Assembly: GCF_020283565.1 (NCBI RefSeq)
Contig: NC_060065.1
Span: forward strand, 27,950,409 to 28,014,408
Origin: Trifolium pratense
Taxonomy: Eukaryota; Streptophyta; Magnoliopsida; Fabales; Fabaceae
Length of the DNA stretch: 64,000 nucleotides
Direction: 5' to 3'
Part shown: in pieces, positions 1-10,631 of the stretch
Layout of the letters: every line of letters begins with the position of its first letter
Numbering within the stretch: the first letter of the stretch is position 1
Notes under the pieces: model-generated
The model's database searches: none
Told to the model about the DNA's origin: nothing
What the model saw: the letters and a program-made list of their open reading frames with translations, nothing else
Translations under genes and position numbers: made by a program

Positions 1-219
1 GCGCCTTCCTCTGTAAGAAACCTTGACATAATTCTTCAAACAGATCTTCAAAAGATTGAGTAGAAAATAATAACATCCAGCTGGCGCGCGCAGAACAGAG
101 TCAGGTGTTGTTCCAAAGTGTCACAACATTTGTCACAACACTTGGGGTCAGCACACTTGTCTCAACACTTGGCTAAAATATGTTTTTGCAAAATGTAGCC
201 AATATACAAAAACCCAACA
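1..219 (-). mobile_element. Sirevirus-like LTR tip (element J), partial
   Basis: Read on the minus strand from position 219, the sequence opens TGTTGGGTTTTTG and continues into a GGCTACATTTTGCAAAA stretch shared with the LTR starts of E and F. This marks the outer edge of a related Sirevirus LTR that runs off the left side of the window. The copies of TGTTGTGACA/TTGAGACA-like words inside resemble the repeated short words in the other LTRs. Only one edge is visible, so the TSD (would be ATTAT at 220-224) cannot be confirmed. It could be a solo LTR. Confidence 0.6.
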
Positions 220-446
220 ATTATAAACATAGAAGTATAATACTCACACATCTACTCACAAGAAGAATGGATAATCTAATCCAATTCACATCACTCATAG
301 TCCCTAAACGAACAACATGAATGATTTCACAAAACAAACACAACAAAATTGTTAGACAAACACGACTGACACACAATACTCACTTGGTCTGACTGCACAG
401 ACCTGCTCTGATCGACACATAACCCACACAGTCCGAAGACAACGGG

Positions 447-458
447 GCTCTGATACCA
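447..458 (-). other. Primer-binding site of Gypsy element I
   Basis: On the minus strand this reads TGGTATCAGAGC, the standard complement of the 3' end of initiator tRNA-Met, two bases from the LTR edge. It fixes the orientation of element I and shows that 461-2572 is a 5' LTR. Confidence 0.9.
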
Positions 459-460
459 AT

Positions 461-2572
461 TGTAACACCCAAACCCATTATTTATATATTTCTACCTTTA
501 GTAAAATCTTTTTCAAAATACGCAACGGAAATCACATTTAATTTATTGAATATCGGTTCGAGTATTACACTCCTCTACCAAAATAATACTAATGTAGTTA
601 ATTAGTAAAAATAGTGTTTATACAAATCTTTGAATCAAATAATGTATTTATTGATTATACAAAACAACCTAGACAATAGACTTTATATACAATATAAAAC
701 CCTTTCCCGTGTCACAATCAGAGCGGAGCTTCACCGACGACTCGACATCGAATACCACAAAATCCTGTAAAATCTGGACCCCCAACGGTCCAGTACATAA
801 CACATAAAAGAGAGTTAGATAACATACTCAAAATATACAAGTGTAAGTAAAGGGTACTTAAACACTTCTTCATAAAACATGCATAATCATACATTATACA
901 TATACTTCATTTATCACATAATCAATCATCCACAAAATACACCAAACATATAGTTTCACGTCGTCTCGGACAATACCAAAACATCGACAAATACATTGTT
1001 CAGATTATGGTCATGACGGACCCTGCGTTGTTCATTTTATAGTCATGACGGACTCTGCTCCTCACATACGGATTAACAATCAACATTTACCAAGTATGTG
1101 TCAAACATCATTTATTATAAAATGCACACATAATCCCTAATGCAATCTAATGCTTCACATTCATGTTATGTCCTCTAGACACCTCTAATGCATGTGGTAC
1201 CATCGTCTTTATCAGAGTATTTCACCTCCGATATCCGTCTTTATCAAACAAATATAGTTCGATATCCTTCTTTATTGGACAAGCCAATATCCCTAAATAT
1301 TCATGATGCATGCACTCAAAACTCATGAATATATTCATCAACAATTTTGGCATATAGCCCGTCAACAATAACGTGGAACACTATCCAACGTCCGTCTTTA
1401 TTAAGATAATCAATACCTTAATATCCGTCTTTATTAGAATAACATAATTCTAATATCCTTCTTTATTAAGTTGATTAACACCTTAATATACTTCATTTAT
1501 ACTTCATACATGATTAACAATCAATTAACGATTAGCAATGAGCATTATAAGCATCAACAATCATCAACAAGCATCAACAATCATCAACAAGCATCAACAA
1601 TCATGTAAGAATAAGACACTAATTGAAAATACATGCAAAGGAAGATAGCAGATCAAAAATTGGTGAAATCTGCAGTATTTCCGCCTGGGGCGGAAATATT
1701 TACGTTTGGGGCGGAAGTTTACGTTTGAGGCGGAAATGTTTACGCCTGAGGCGTAAAAACTTCTGAAAGGTTGGCTGCTCACTGTTCTGCCGTTTCAGGC
1801 GGAAATTATTGTGCCTGAGGCGGAAAAACATGTGTTTTCTACACAAAAACGCCCAAAAATCCCATTTTTCATGTTATAAATCCCAAAAGAGTTTGTATTC
1901 AAGCATAACAAACATAGATAGACACAAAAGGACAGTCCATTTCTCAGATCTACATCATAAACATCGAAAAAGTAAAGATTGAACACTTTTTCATCAAAAC
2001 TCTCAAGAACACAAAGTTCTTGAGTTTAATCCATTAGAAAACTCGTTTTAACCATTATTTCCGTTCATTAACCACGTTACAAGCATGTTAAACATATCAA
2101 GAACCTTAGGAACGATTTCCATCAAGAAAATCCATTCCAAGCTAAAACGAAAATGGGGTGGAGGAAGTTCGGGTGAGGAGAAATCGACATTCTCCCCTTC
2201 CTCGGGTCACCCACGAATATAAAATCTACTCTCTTACCTGGATTCGAAGAAAACACGACGAAGCTCTCGAATCCCTAGCTCTCCCTTGCTCTAGCTCCCA
2301 AGCTCTCCTCTTCTTCCTCTCTTTCTCACAAGAACATGAGAAAAATGAAATGTTTCTCCCTTCCCCTAGGCCATATGGGCGCCCCTCACACACACAAGGC
2401 CCATTGGGCCTCAAGCCCAATTGGCTTGGCCCAATAACACGTTAACTCTCTCTACTCGCTTAATAACTAAAGTACTCGATAAATAACTCAAGTTATTAAC
2501 TTAATTAAAATGCCACGTTAAATAAAATATTTTAACACATAAAAATAATAATATGAAAATTGGGTCGTTACA
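461..2572 (-). repeat. 5' LTR of Gypsy element I (2112 bp)
   Basis: Terminal TG/CA with the same termini as the element C LTR (TGTAACGACCC at the start, GGGTGTTACA at the end). The two LTRs are collinear but clearly different subfamilies. ATATCC(G/T)TCTTTATT runs at about 1220-1480 match the ATAAAGAAGGATAT runs of C. Reading frames inside it (for example 2158-2445) fall in this non-coding LTR and are not genes. Confidence 0.9.
1677..1829. repeat. Tandem palindromic GC-rich array in the LTR
   Basis: A run of imperfect copies built on TTCCGCC...GGCGGAA and ACGCCTGAGGCGT, each nearly self-complementary, spaced about 20 bp apart inside an otherwise AT-rich LTR. The flanking block (a GGGATTT...CATGTTATAA stretch on the right) is homologous to the flank of a different array in element C, so the position is conserved while the repeat unit is not. 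Confidence 0.8.
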
Positions 2573-2573
2573 T

Positions 2574-2654
2574 CCTCCTCCACACATTCCTGAGTTCCCT
2601 CAGCCAGAGAATGATCCATCCTCTGATGCTTCCAGCCCTACTGTGTCTCCCTGA
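2574..2654 (+). pseudogene. C-terminal end of element A third ORF
   Basis: An open frame of 26 codons ending in TGA at 2652-2654, directly downstream of the Gypsy I insertion. It is rich in Pro, Ser, Glu and Asp, like the tail regions of Sirevirus accessory ORFs, and is followed after 33 bp by a PPT-like motif. The 5' part is separated by the Gypsy insertion. The family assignment rests on position only. Confidence 0.5.
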
Positions 2655-3143
2655 AACTTTGCAGTCCCTCCACTTTTTGTGATGACAAAAGGGGGAGAAA
2701 AGAAGAAGAAGCTTGTTTAAGAATGCTAGGATTTTTAAAAAATATTTCTGCTTATGTAATGTGTTTGCTTTATGTAATGTGTTTAAAATTTGGAACTTTT
2801 GATGACTAGATACTGTAGGAAGTTTTAATCTTAGGATAAAACTTCTAGCATTATGTAATCTAAGTCTTAAGTATCTGTTTCTTATTGTTCTGAATCATCT
2901 TTTGATCCTAATCCTGCTGGAGACATGATTTGTAATGCTTATTTGAAGTTTGAATGATTAAGGATGTGTTATGATTCAGATTTTTTATCTAGCTCAATTT
3001 TATCCTGATAATTTGAAATTGAATGCATAAATTGAGGGGGAGCTTTTTGATAAAAACACTAGTATATTTATCATTTGATTAAATCAAAAATCATTGCTAA
3101 AATCTAAATTAAAGAAGTTTGTCATCATCAAAAAGGGGGAGAT

Positions 3144-4799
3144 TGTTGAGGCAAAATCCACCTTTGATGTTTTAAAGATTACAAACATCTTTAATTATAT
3201 TTTAAATGATTCTGATCATTTTGTTATCTAACAAGTGCTTTTGAGTGGCATAAGATTAAATAGATTCTAACAAACCACTTGCAAAGTAAAAATCCGGCAA
3301 AGCTGTTTCAAGATCATTCTGAGAACATTCTTAGCAGACAGACTGCAGTTTTGGTTATAAGCACGTTTTGGAAATAAGTGCTTTCTGGTTTTTCAAGTCA
3401 ACTAAGAACAAAACAAATAAGCACTTTACAATTGATTTTTGGACCAAATCACTACAGGAGATAATCTCTTTTGGGATCAACAACATTTGATGGAAATTAA
3501 GCATATGCTTTCCTAGTCATGTGATGAATCACAAGCATTGATCTCTCATGATCTTTTATGGTATTGATCATCCAATGAAAACACCTGATCACATATCCTA
3601 GACCAATCAGAATGCAACAACACATTTTTAAGTATGAGTTGTGATGTACTTGCAAAAGGACCATTTTGGGAACATTCTTCAATGGTGGTGTCATAGAAGT
3701 ACTTTTTGTCTCATATGCTCTTGTACTATTCCAGCTGGTTTTATTCTCAAAGCTAAGGCTACTACTGATCAGCCCTTAGAGCTATTTAACAGATGCACAC
3801 CACAAGGAAGGAAGGATGAAGGTTCATCACTTTGGCTGGTGCAGTCAAGACTGTTTCAAGACTGATGCAAGACTGATCCTGCACACAGTTTTTCAAAACC
3901 ATTTCCAACTGTCATGAGTCCTTTTCTGAGCATCCAAACGGCTATATCTGATACATGACAGTGGAAGGAAGTAAGAAACAACTCATATGTACTTGGTAAC
4001 AGCTCACACATATTTGGATCTTATGAATCAAAGCCAAATGGAAATCAAGACTGTTCCAAGACTGAACAGAGAATCTGCAAATTATGCAGAAGTTGTCTGC
4101 TGCATGTAGAGCATTGAGTAACAGCTCTATTTTGCCCTCTAACTGATATACTTGAAGGCCAAGTTTCAATCTCAAGCAAGCATCTATAAAAGGCAATCAA
4201 GTCCAAGGGAAAGAGTAAGAGTTTTCAAGCAATTCAAGTGATAAAAATCTCATTCAATCTCTTTAGCTCTAAGTCCTTTTTAAGTCACTCTCTTGTAACA
4301 CAATCTGAGTACAAAACCTCTTTAGAGTGCTTTCATCTAAGCTTCTCTTTTATAGTGCTCTTAGAAACAAATCATCTATATTGTAATTGCTCAAGTCAAT
4401 ACGTGACTATTGATTGAGTGTTGTTTGGTCAAGGTGACTAGGAAAGTTCAAAGCTCTAGGAGCTTTGGTAAGTTGTTGATCTTAGGTCAAGATCAAGGTG
4501 AATGTGTAAGTCTTGGATCTGTAACACTTAAGTGATTCTAGTGGACAAACTCACAGGTGGTGGGGACTGGACGTAACCCAAAGATTAGGGTGAACCAGGA
4601 TAACTCTTTGTGTTTATCTTCTTTCCCTTAAACTTTTATTTTCTACATCTGTTTTTACACAGCACAGATCATTCTTAGAACGATCTCACTGAGCACAAAA
4701 TTAATTTTATTACTAACCATTTATTTTGTGACTTAAGTTTAATTTTAAAAAGGTTCACAATTCAAACCCCCCTTCCTTGTGAAAAACTTTGCTACTTCA
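3144..4799 (+). repeat. 3' LTR of Sirevirus element A (1656 bp)
   Basis: Begins TGTTGAGGCA directly after the PPT AAAAGGGGGAGAT and ends ...GCTACTTCA. The segment just before the end (TTCACAATTCAAACCCCCC) is the typical Sirevirus LTR end and is also present in variant form in the LTRs of B and D. The following five bases TGTGT (4800-4804) are the expected TSD. Confidence 0.85.
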
Positions 4800-5274
4800 T
4801 GTGTATTAAATTTTATTGTGGAGTTTTTTAATCTAAGAGATTAAAAAGGTCTTGCACAATGAAAGACCTATCAAACTTATGCACATTAGCCAAAGCCTAT
4901 TATAAGATTCAATTAGATTGATTGTTTTACTTATGTTATATCTTATTATTTGCTGATTTTAATGACATGTCGTAAGATGATATTTGGGAAGTATCCTATA
5001 GAATCAACTGATATTCAGTTTGATGTGAACTTCACATGGTTGGCAATCTCTTTGGTTTTCATTGAAAGAAGAATTTAATAAATTGCCTTTTTATGGTCTT
5101 AAGGTTTCATTAAATTTTGTTATGCCTCTTACTCTTAATTCCAATTCCATCACGTATTCTTATTTTTTATTACTCTTATGCAGGTCTGTTAAGAAGAATG
5201 AACTTCATTACCATATAGAAATCATATCTAAGTTTTTGATTAGAGTATGACTGAAACCAAAAATTATTTCTTTC
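4800..5274. other. Unassigned flank between A and B
   Basis: 475 bp of AT-rich sequence outside recognised LTRs. I find no long ORF. A pyrimidine-rich tract ending in CTTATGCAG (about 5163-5183) looks like a plus-strand 3' splice site, and the frame around 4975-5040 could encode a short exon-like peptide, so a degraded host gene fragment is possible but unproven. Its last five bases CTTTC (5270-5274) are the left TSD of element B. Confidence 0.4.
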
Positions 5275-6371
5275 TGAAGGTGTGAAAACACAAGAAGGGG
5301 GGGGGGGGAGGGGTTGAATTGTGTTTTAGCTAAGTTAAAACTTTTTCAAGTTCTTAACTCAACTAAGTTAGCAGCGGATAAATAACACAAATAGTAACAA
5401 GATAGAGAGAGAAAGTACACAGGCAATTTATACTGGTTCCTCTCACAAAACGAGAGTAGTCCAGTCCCCTTGCACTTCCAAGGGATTTCACTATAATCAC
5501 ACAAGATTACACCTGCTCAAGCACACAAGCAAGAGACTTCACAACAATGCTCAAGCACACAAGCTTAAGACTTCACACTTAAGCACACAAGCTTAAGTTT
5601 CCTCAAGTAATAGTAAAGTATATGAAAGTATACAGATGCTCTTAGAAGAACCTAAAGAGAGCAAATACAAAGAGTACAGAGTATTTGACTAAAGTGCAAA
5701 AACACTTGATAAGAGGTTCAGAGCTTGTATACACAGAATTCAGAGTTTGTTCAGCGCACGTTCAATCCTTAATAATTGTTGTATTAATGCAACTGATCCT
5801 TCTAGTATATATACCACCAGAAAAGAGTCGTTGCAAAAAGAACCGTTGGAGTTGATAATCTTTTGTCTTCAAGCAGTCTGTCTTGATGCAGTTTGTTTGT
5901 ATCTAAACTGAGTAAGAGTTTCAGATACTTTGACTACTGCAGAGTAGACTTTCCTTATTCAGCTAACAAGTCTGAAGACCCACGTTCTCAAGTGAGGACA
6001 GACAAAACGAGAGTAGCTGAACTGATCAGGCTTGAAAGGTCCTTTTCTTCATTGGTAGAAGAGTTGACTTGCAAAGGGAATCTTCACAGATATCAAAAAG
6101 ATCTTCAGAGGTTGATGAGGCTTTAGTCACTCAAGAAGTTCTGAAGACTTCATCATCTGAAGGTTGTAACTTCTGAAGTCCAACATCTTCTGAGCGCTTT
6201 GTGAACTTCTGAATTCACATCCTCTGAGCTTCACTCAGAGCTTATCTGATGCTTATATCTGCGCACTTAAAATAAATTTTTAGTCCTTCCAATTGTTTAT
6301 TAATACTTTGTTATCATCAAAACCTTTATAGATTTAGGGGCTAACATTTTTAAATCAATTTTGTTCCAACA
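5275..6371 (-). repeat. 3' LTR of element B (1097 bp)
   Basis: Plus-strand reading starts TGAAGGTGTG and ends GTTCCAACA. It is directly followed by the complement of the PPT (6372-6386). Contains a TATATATA-type TATA box (about 5809) and a long G run (12 G, A, 4 G) near the outer end that accounts for the whole 7-bp length difference from the 5' LTR. Confidence 0.95.
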
Positions 6372-6819
6372 ATCTCCCCCTTTTTGATGATGACAAACAT
6401 AAGTATTAATTGACAATTGTTGTTAAATTACCTTATCATGTTTCTCTTAGGTTTATGAGGTTTGCAAGCTCCCCCTAAGATTGATACTCCTTAAAGCCAA
6501 AGCTTTGAGTTTTATCCATGATATGTTAATTTAGTATAAGATTAAGATAATTTGGAATAAAACAAATTTCATATCTTTCTTTAGAGTGAGAGGTTTGCAA
6601 GCTCTCCCCCTAAGTCTCATAAGGTTAAGTTAAGATTGCACTCTTAACTTATCCTTACTTATGAAATTTATTTCAGTTTCAACTAACTTAGTCTCCTCAT
6701 TGAAATACGTAAAATAACTTAAAAGTAACAACTTTTAACTTAATGGATAAAGGCGTGAGCGTGGTTTCAGCTTTGAAACTTATCACTTATCAATTAATGC
6801 GTAACTACTCCCCCTTTTG
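6372..6819 (-). other. Polypurine tract cluster of element B
   Basis: On the minus strand four G5-containing purine motifs precede the 3' LTR: the LTR-adjacent PPT at 6372-6386, then 6467-6477, 6603-6612 and 6807-6819. Repeated PPT-like motifs are a known Sirevirus hallmark. Between them the sequence is AT-rich with no sense ORF. The innermost motif lies just upstream of the antisense ORF. Confidence 0.75.
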
Positions 6820-6954
6820 TCATTATCAAAAAGTAAAAAAAATTTATATAACCAAGACAGTGAAAGAAGAAGAGTGGTTGTTACAAAGGTGAATTTATTT
6901 CAAAAACAAAAAAAACAACGCGCTCAAGGGTTTATAAAAGGAGAACGAGTTAAC

Positions 6955-7317
6955 ATGCATTCTTCACATAAAAACAAGAATAAACGAGTATATCAAGAAA
7001 GATCAAGAAGAATGAGAAGGTTTAGTTCATGCATCGCAGAGTTCCGGAGAAAGAAAGAAGAAGAAAAACGCGAAAAAGATGAGAAAGATAAAGAAGACGA
7101 CAAGAAACCACAAGATGCTGAGATAATAATCATCTCATCAGATTCTGAAGCTGAAGAGAATGAAGATGATGCTGACTATGTTGAGTTCTTGGCTGGCTAT
7201 GTTCCAGAAGAAGAACAAGAAGAAGAAGAAGAGCAAAACCCAGATCCCATAGAAATTTCATCAGAGGATGCTGAGGAGAAATCTGAGATTTCTTCTGAGT
7301 ATTATCCATCTGATTAG
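6955..7317 (+). CDS. Antisense accessory ORF of element B, possible SUMO-binding protein
   Basis: 120-codon ORF on the strand opposite to gag-pol, starting at ATG 6955 (GTTAACATGC). I chose this ATG because it aligns with the ATG of the homologous 121-codon ORF in element D; the frame is open further upstream but without an ATG. The N-terminal third is Lys/Arg-rich with an R/K-K cluster. The rest is very acidic, with IIIISSDSE and later PIEISSEDAEE, both resembling SUMO-interaction motifs with an acidic/phosphorylatable tail. A TTTATATA box lies about 105 bp upstream (6843-6850). It converges on the third ORF, 257 bp apart. Between B and D the last 68 or so codons show about five synonymous and two amino-acid-changing codons plus one in-frame codon indel, which suggests coding constraint; the N-terminus varies freely. 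SUMO binding is inference. Confidence 0.65.
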   Translation: MHSSHKNKNKRVYQERSRRMRRFSSCIAEFRRKKEEEKREKDEKDKEDDKKPQDAEIIIISSDSEAEENEDDADYVEFLAGYVPEEEQEEEEEQNPDPIEISSEDAEEKSEISSEYYPSD

Positions 7318-7574
7318 GATTAGGTTGTCTTTTTCTTTTTCTTTTTACCAATGTACTCAACATTGTTAGATCATTAATAAAAAATTTTCGTTTAAAAGCA
7401 TCTTGTGTTCTTATGTTCTTATTTATCAAAGAAAAATTAGCACAACAAAATTATAACAAACCACATAACGAAGTGAAAATCCGAAATAAGGAATTGTTCA
7501 GACAAAGTAAAGAAAATATGAATAACAAGTTCAGAAGATAAAAACATAAAAAAAAACATAAAGTGCAAAGAATC

Positions 7575-10182
7575 CTAGGGTTTCTTAAGGAAAGCTAAGA
7601 GTTGGTCAAATTTGTCATTCAGAGACCCCACGTTGGAAACTAGACCATCCACTTTAGATTCCAGGTTGAGGTGAGCTGTCCTTTGCCTTTCCAAACCTTC
7701 TTGTTGTTCCCTCAGAGCTTCTTGAAAGATCTGCAACTGATCAACAACTACAGGAGCTTGATCTTCAACCAAAGGTGCCTTGCCTTTATCAGAGGAGGGT
7801 TCACCTTCCTCTGGATAATCAATCATCAGGACATCATCCTGATTCAGTACATCCAGTACATCCTCTTCTGGTGCATCCTCTTGATGTAGCTCATTGGCCA
7901 ACTGGGCAACTCTAGCAGCAGCTTCTTCTAGACGTTCCTTCTCAACCCTGTGAGCTTCAAGACTCTGAAAAAGCTTGGAATCAATCCAGCAAACCTTGAA
8001 AGCAGATAAACGCTGTTCAGCAACAGCAATGGCTTCAAGTTTGGCACGCTCAAATTCCTCATGACTATAGGAAGTCAATCTCTTCAAATCAGCCCTTGCC
8101 AAACTGTCCTTCATAAAGCTTATCACATCCAGATCTCTCTTACCAATAACAGCCTTAATGTCTTCACCTACAGCATCCAAAGCCTTGCAAACCTTGGCCT
8201 TAAGACTTGACACCTCTAAATCCACATCAGAGGGACAAACTAAGAACCTGTCCTTTATCTTAGCTAACCTAAGTAAGTCATCATGAAGCTGAGTGGATAG
8301 ATTATCAAAAGGGTTAGATGAAGAGGGTGAGAGATTAGGAATGGTAGAGAAGTTTGGTGATTCATTAGCAGGGTTGTTAATAATAACAACTTCTGCCTCT
8401 GAAGGCTTGGGAGCACAAGTGTGAATACGCTCAGGAGAAGCATGTTCAGCACTTGGGTTTGGTTGAGGTTCAGAAGATGGTTCAGGAGATTTGCGTGTGG
8501 ATGTTGGTCCAGGAGATTTAATTGGAGAGGGTTGTTTTGTGGGAGAAGCTTGTTCAGTGATTGGAATATGTGATTCTGGTTCAGATAATGGAATGGTAGG
8601 TGTTTCTTTTTGTGATTGGGGTTGAGGTGAATTTGGTTTAGGAGGTGATGAAGATTTATGGGTAAAGGTTTGATTATTGAGGGGGTCTGGGCTAAGATGT
8701 TTTTCTAATTCAAAAAGAGGGTTATCAGAGGTTGGAATAATTGTGGGTTCAGGAAGTATAGTCCTAAGGGGTTTTGTATAACCTATTCCAATTTCAGCTT
8801 CATTAAAGACAAACTTAGAAGACTTACCTTTAGAAACAGGAACTTGTCTTCTACGAAGTTTGGCAGCAAGAGTCTCTTCATCTGATTCAGTTGCATCTTC
8901 AGACTCAGTTTCTTCAGATGAACTGTCTACCTCAACAACAATAGGCTCTTTGGAAGGACCTTTAACAGCCTTGTTTCTTCTTGGTTCTCTGTTCAGCAGC
9001 AGCTTGCTCCACCTTAATCCTCTTCTGAGCCAAGAGATCTGGCTTAGGTTGATCAGCTTGAGAAACAGCCTTTCTCTTAGGTCTCCTTGTAGGGTTATAC
9101 ATGTTTGCAGGAGCAGGAGGAATCATACTCCTATCAACAGTGAATCCTTCTTCTCTGAGCACTTCCAAATAGTCCTGAATGATGTGCTCAGCATCAGCTT
9201 CTGAAATAACTGGATATCCATCCACATACAAACGATCTTCAAGACGAGCAGATAATTCTTGTGGAGGTGCAACCAGCTTTGTAGAAATAAGACGCATCTT
9301 GGTAAGGAAACTGGCATGCAGGATTTCAGGCGAGAACTTCTTCTGCACAAGTTCTGGATGGAACTTCTTCAGATTCTCAACAACATGACCTTGATACAGA
9401 AGGTCTGATAGCAGCCTAGGATAAACAATAGTTGTTTTCCTCTGAGATTTGCTAGCGAAGATTGCTTCACATATCCTTTCAAAAAAGTAGTCTCCAAGAT
9501 TCACCTTCTTTCCTGTCAGAAGGAAATACAGCAGATGACGATGAGTCCAGGAGATTGTATCAGTCCCACCAACCCTTGGACTGATAGCTGCTAAGATGAT
9601 CTTGAAAAGAACTCTGCATTCATCAGTCAGTCCTTTGACTTTGCCTTTCAATGAAAAATCAGTGCAGATGAGATGCAGAAGATCATCTCTGTATCTGGTA
9701 TCCTTCTCAAATGCATCTAACTCTATCCCAGAGTTAGGCAAACCAAGTAAAGCATTGAAGTGAATAGGCGAGAATGCCATATTCATCCCACAGATATTTG
9801 ACCTAATCTGTATACCGGTGAATTCCAACAGACCCATTTCCTTCCTAGTTTTTCCTTTCAAACTAGGATCCCTTTCAATTGCAGCAAGTTCTTCCTTCTT
9901 AGCTTCATGCTTGTCAAAAACCTTAGCTTTCATCCAGAATTTCTTCAGCAAATCTGGATATATAGGACCATTAAGCATGTCGAAGTACTTATCCCAACCC
10001 TGAGTGATAAAGTACTTTTTAATGTCAAACCCATTAGCTTGTAGACCGTCGAAATCAACCATCTTCTCTGAAAGAAAAGTGAGTTCAGATTCTGGAAACT
10101 CCATCTCGTTCCCAACGATCTGAAGATTTTTGAACATAAACGGTGGAATCTTTGTTGACGAAGAAGACGAAGCACCAGCCAT
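7575..10182 (-). pseudogene. Third ORF of element B, frameshifted
   Basis: Homologue of the intact 908-codon third ORF of element D. ATG at 10182 in a good context (CAACAATGG). The first frame runs 406 codons to 8962. Compared with D, 17 bp are missing near 8981 within a Lys-rich segment, which shifts the frame; downstream codons continue without any stop from about 8990 to the TAG at 7575. The N-terminal 350 residues have the layout of the 'putative plant transposon protein' family. Then come basic clusters, an IVV-acidic-Ser motif, a Pro/Ser-rich spacer (shorter than in D) and a C-terminal coiled coil. The lesion should truncate the protein before the acidic motif. Confidence 0.85.
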
Positions 10183-10631
10183 TGTTGGAGATTAGGGTAG
10201 GGTTTGGAACTAATGAGAGAGAAAGAAAGTTTGTTGAAGGTTTAGAGAGAAAGTGAAAGTGTAGGTTGTGAGAGTGAGAAGTGTGCAAGTGTATTGTGTA
10301 AGTTTTATTTAAATGCACACAGTTAACACGAAAATAGCAAATTTGGGAAGTTACGCTAATTGACAGAAAGTTGAATACCAAAAATCATCATTAACCACCC
10401 ACTACCTGACACACGTAGACCACGTGCAGAAATTTACTCGGTAACTGCTATTTTAATGGACAACTGTTCAGCAGTGAATACTAAACGTTTCCCACTTAAA
10501 TAGATCAGAGCCTCTGAGATATTTAAAATTCTCTATCAGAGTTAAGTACTTCAGAGCTTGTGTTTCAGATGTTCTGAGACATAAGTTTTGATATACATAA
10601 CCTCTTACACTTTAATTGCCAAAAAAAATTT
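10183..10631 (-). promoter_or_regulatory. Host-like internal promoter and leader of the third ORF (B)
   Basis: The pol-third ORF interval is not a simple spacer. On the minus strand it holds a TATA-like GCATTTAAATAAAAC (10302-10316) about 120 bp before the ATG, followed by a CT-rich leader (TTTCTTTCTCTCTC, then CCAAACCCTACCCTAATCTCC). The same arrangement is present in D. It resembles a plant promoter plus 5' UTR; activity is inferred. Confidence 0.45.

Larger units (their letters stand above)
220..2572 (-). mobile_element. Ty3/Gypsy Tekay-type element I, 5' end
   Basis: The right part (461-2572) is a 5' LTR in minus orientation, bounded by tgtaacaccc and gggtcgttaca. The bases just inside it (447-458) complement the initiator-tRNA-Met PBS, so the body of the element extends leftwards. 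LTR blocks are shared with the intact Tekay element C, including the GGAAGTTCGGGTGAGGAGAA block and the GGCCCAATGGGC block. Region 220-446 is the untranslated leader; I see no gene in it. The left part is interrupted by J. Inserted into A; the expected TSD is TCCTC at 2573-2577, but the partner lies outside the window. Confidence 0.85.
2573..4799 (+). mobile_element. Sirevirus (Copia) element A, 3' end
   Basis: Remaining right end of a plus-strand Sirevirus: the last codons of a third ORF, three PPT-like AAAAGGGGGAG/TTGAGGGGGAG motifs (2687-2700, 3031-3042, 3131-3143), and a complete 3' LTR. The rest lies beyond the nested Gypsy element I, left of the window. Multiple PPT copies before the 3' LTR are characteristic of Sireviruses. 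Confidence 0.85.

Noticed and set aside
2158..2445. 95-codon ORF in the LTR of Gypsy I
   Set aside because: The region is LTR sequence shared with C, where the corresponding frame is not conserved.
5893..6126. 77-codon frame antisense in the B LTRs (also 25767-26000) with a 93-codon relative in the D LTR (27993-28274, -)
   Set aside because: No ATG start in either family. Comparing B with D by eye gives about 5 synonymous and about 11 replacement changes, as expected for neutral DNA. It served as a control for the constrained antisense ORF.
7130..7429. 99-codon sense frame overlapping the antisense ORF of B
   Set aside because: Shadow of the repetitive acidic codons (GAA/GAG runs read in reverse); its D counterpart (37887-38102) differs in length and ends.
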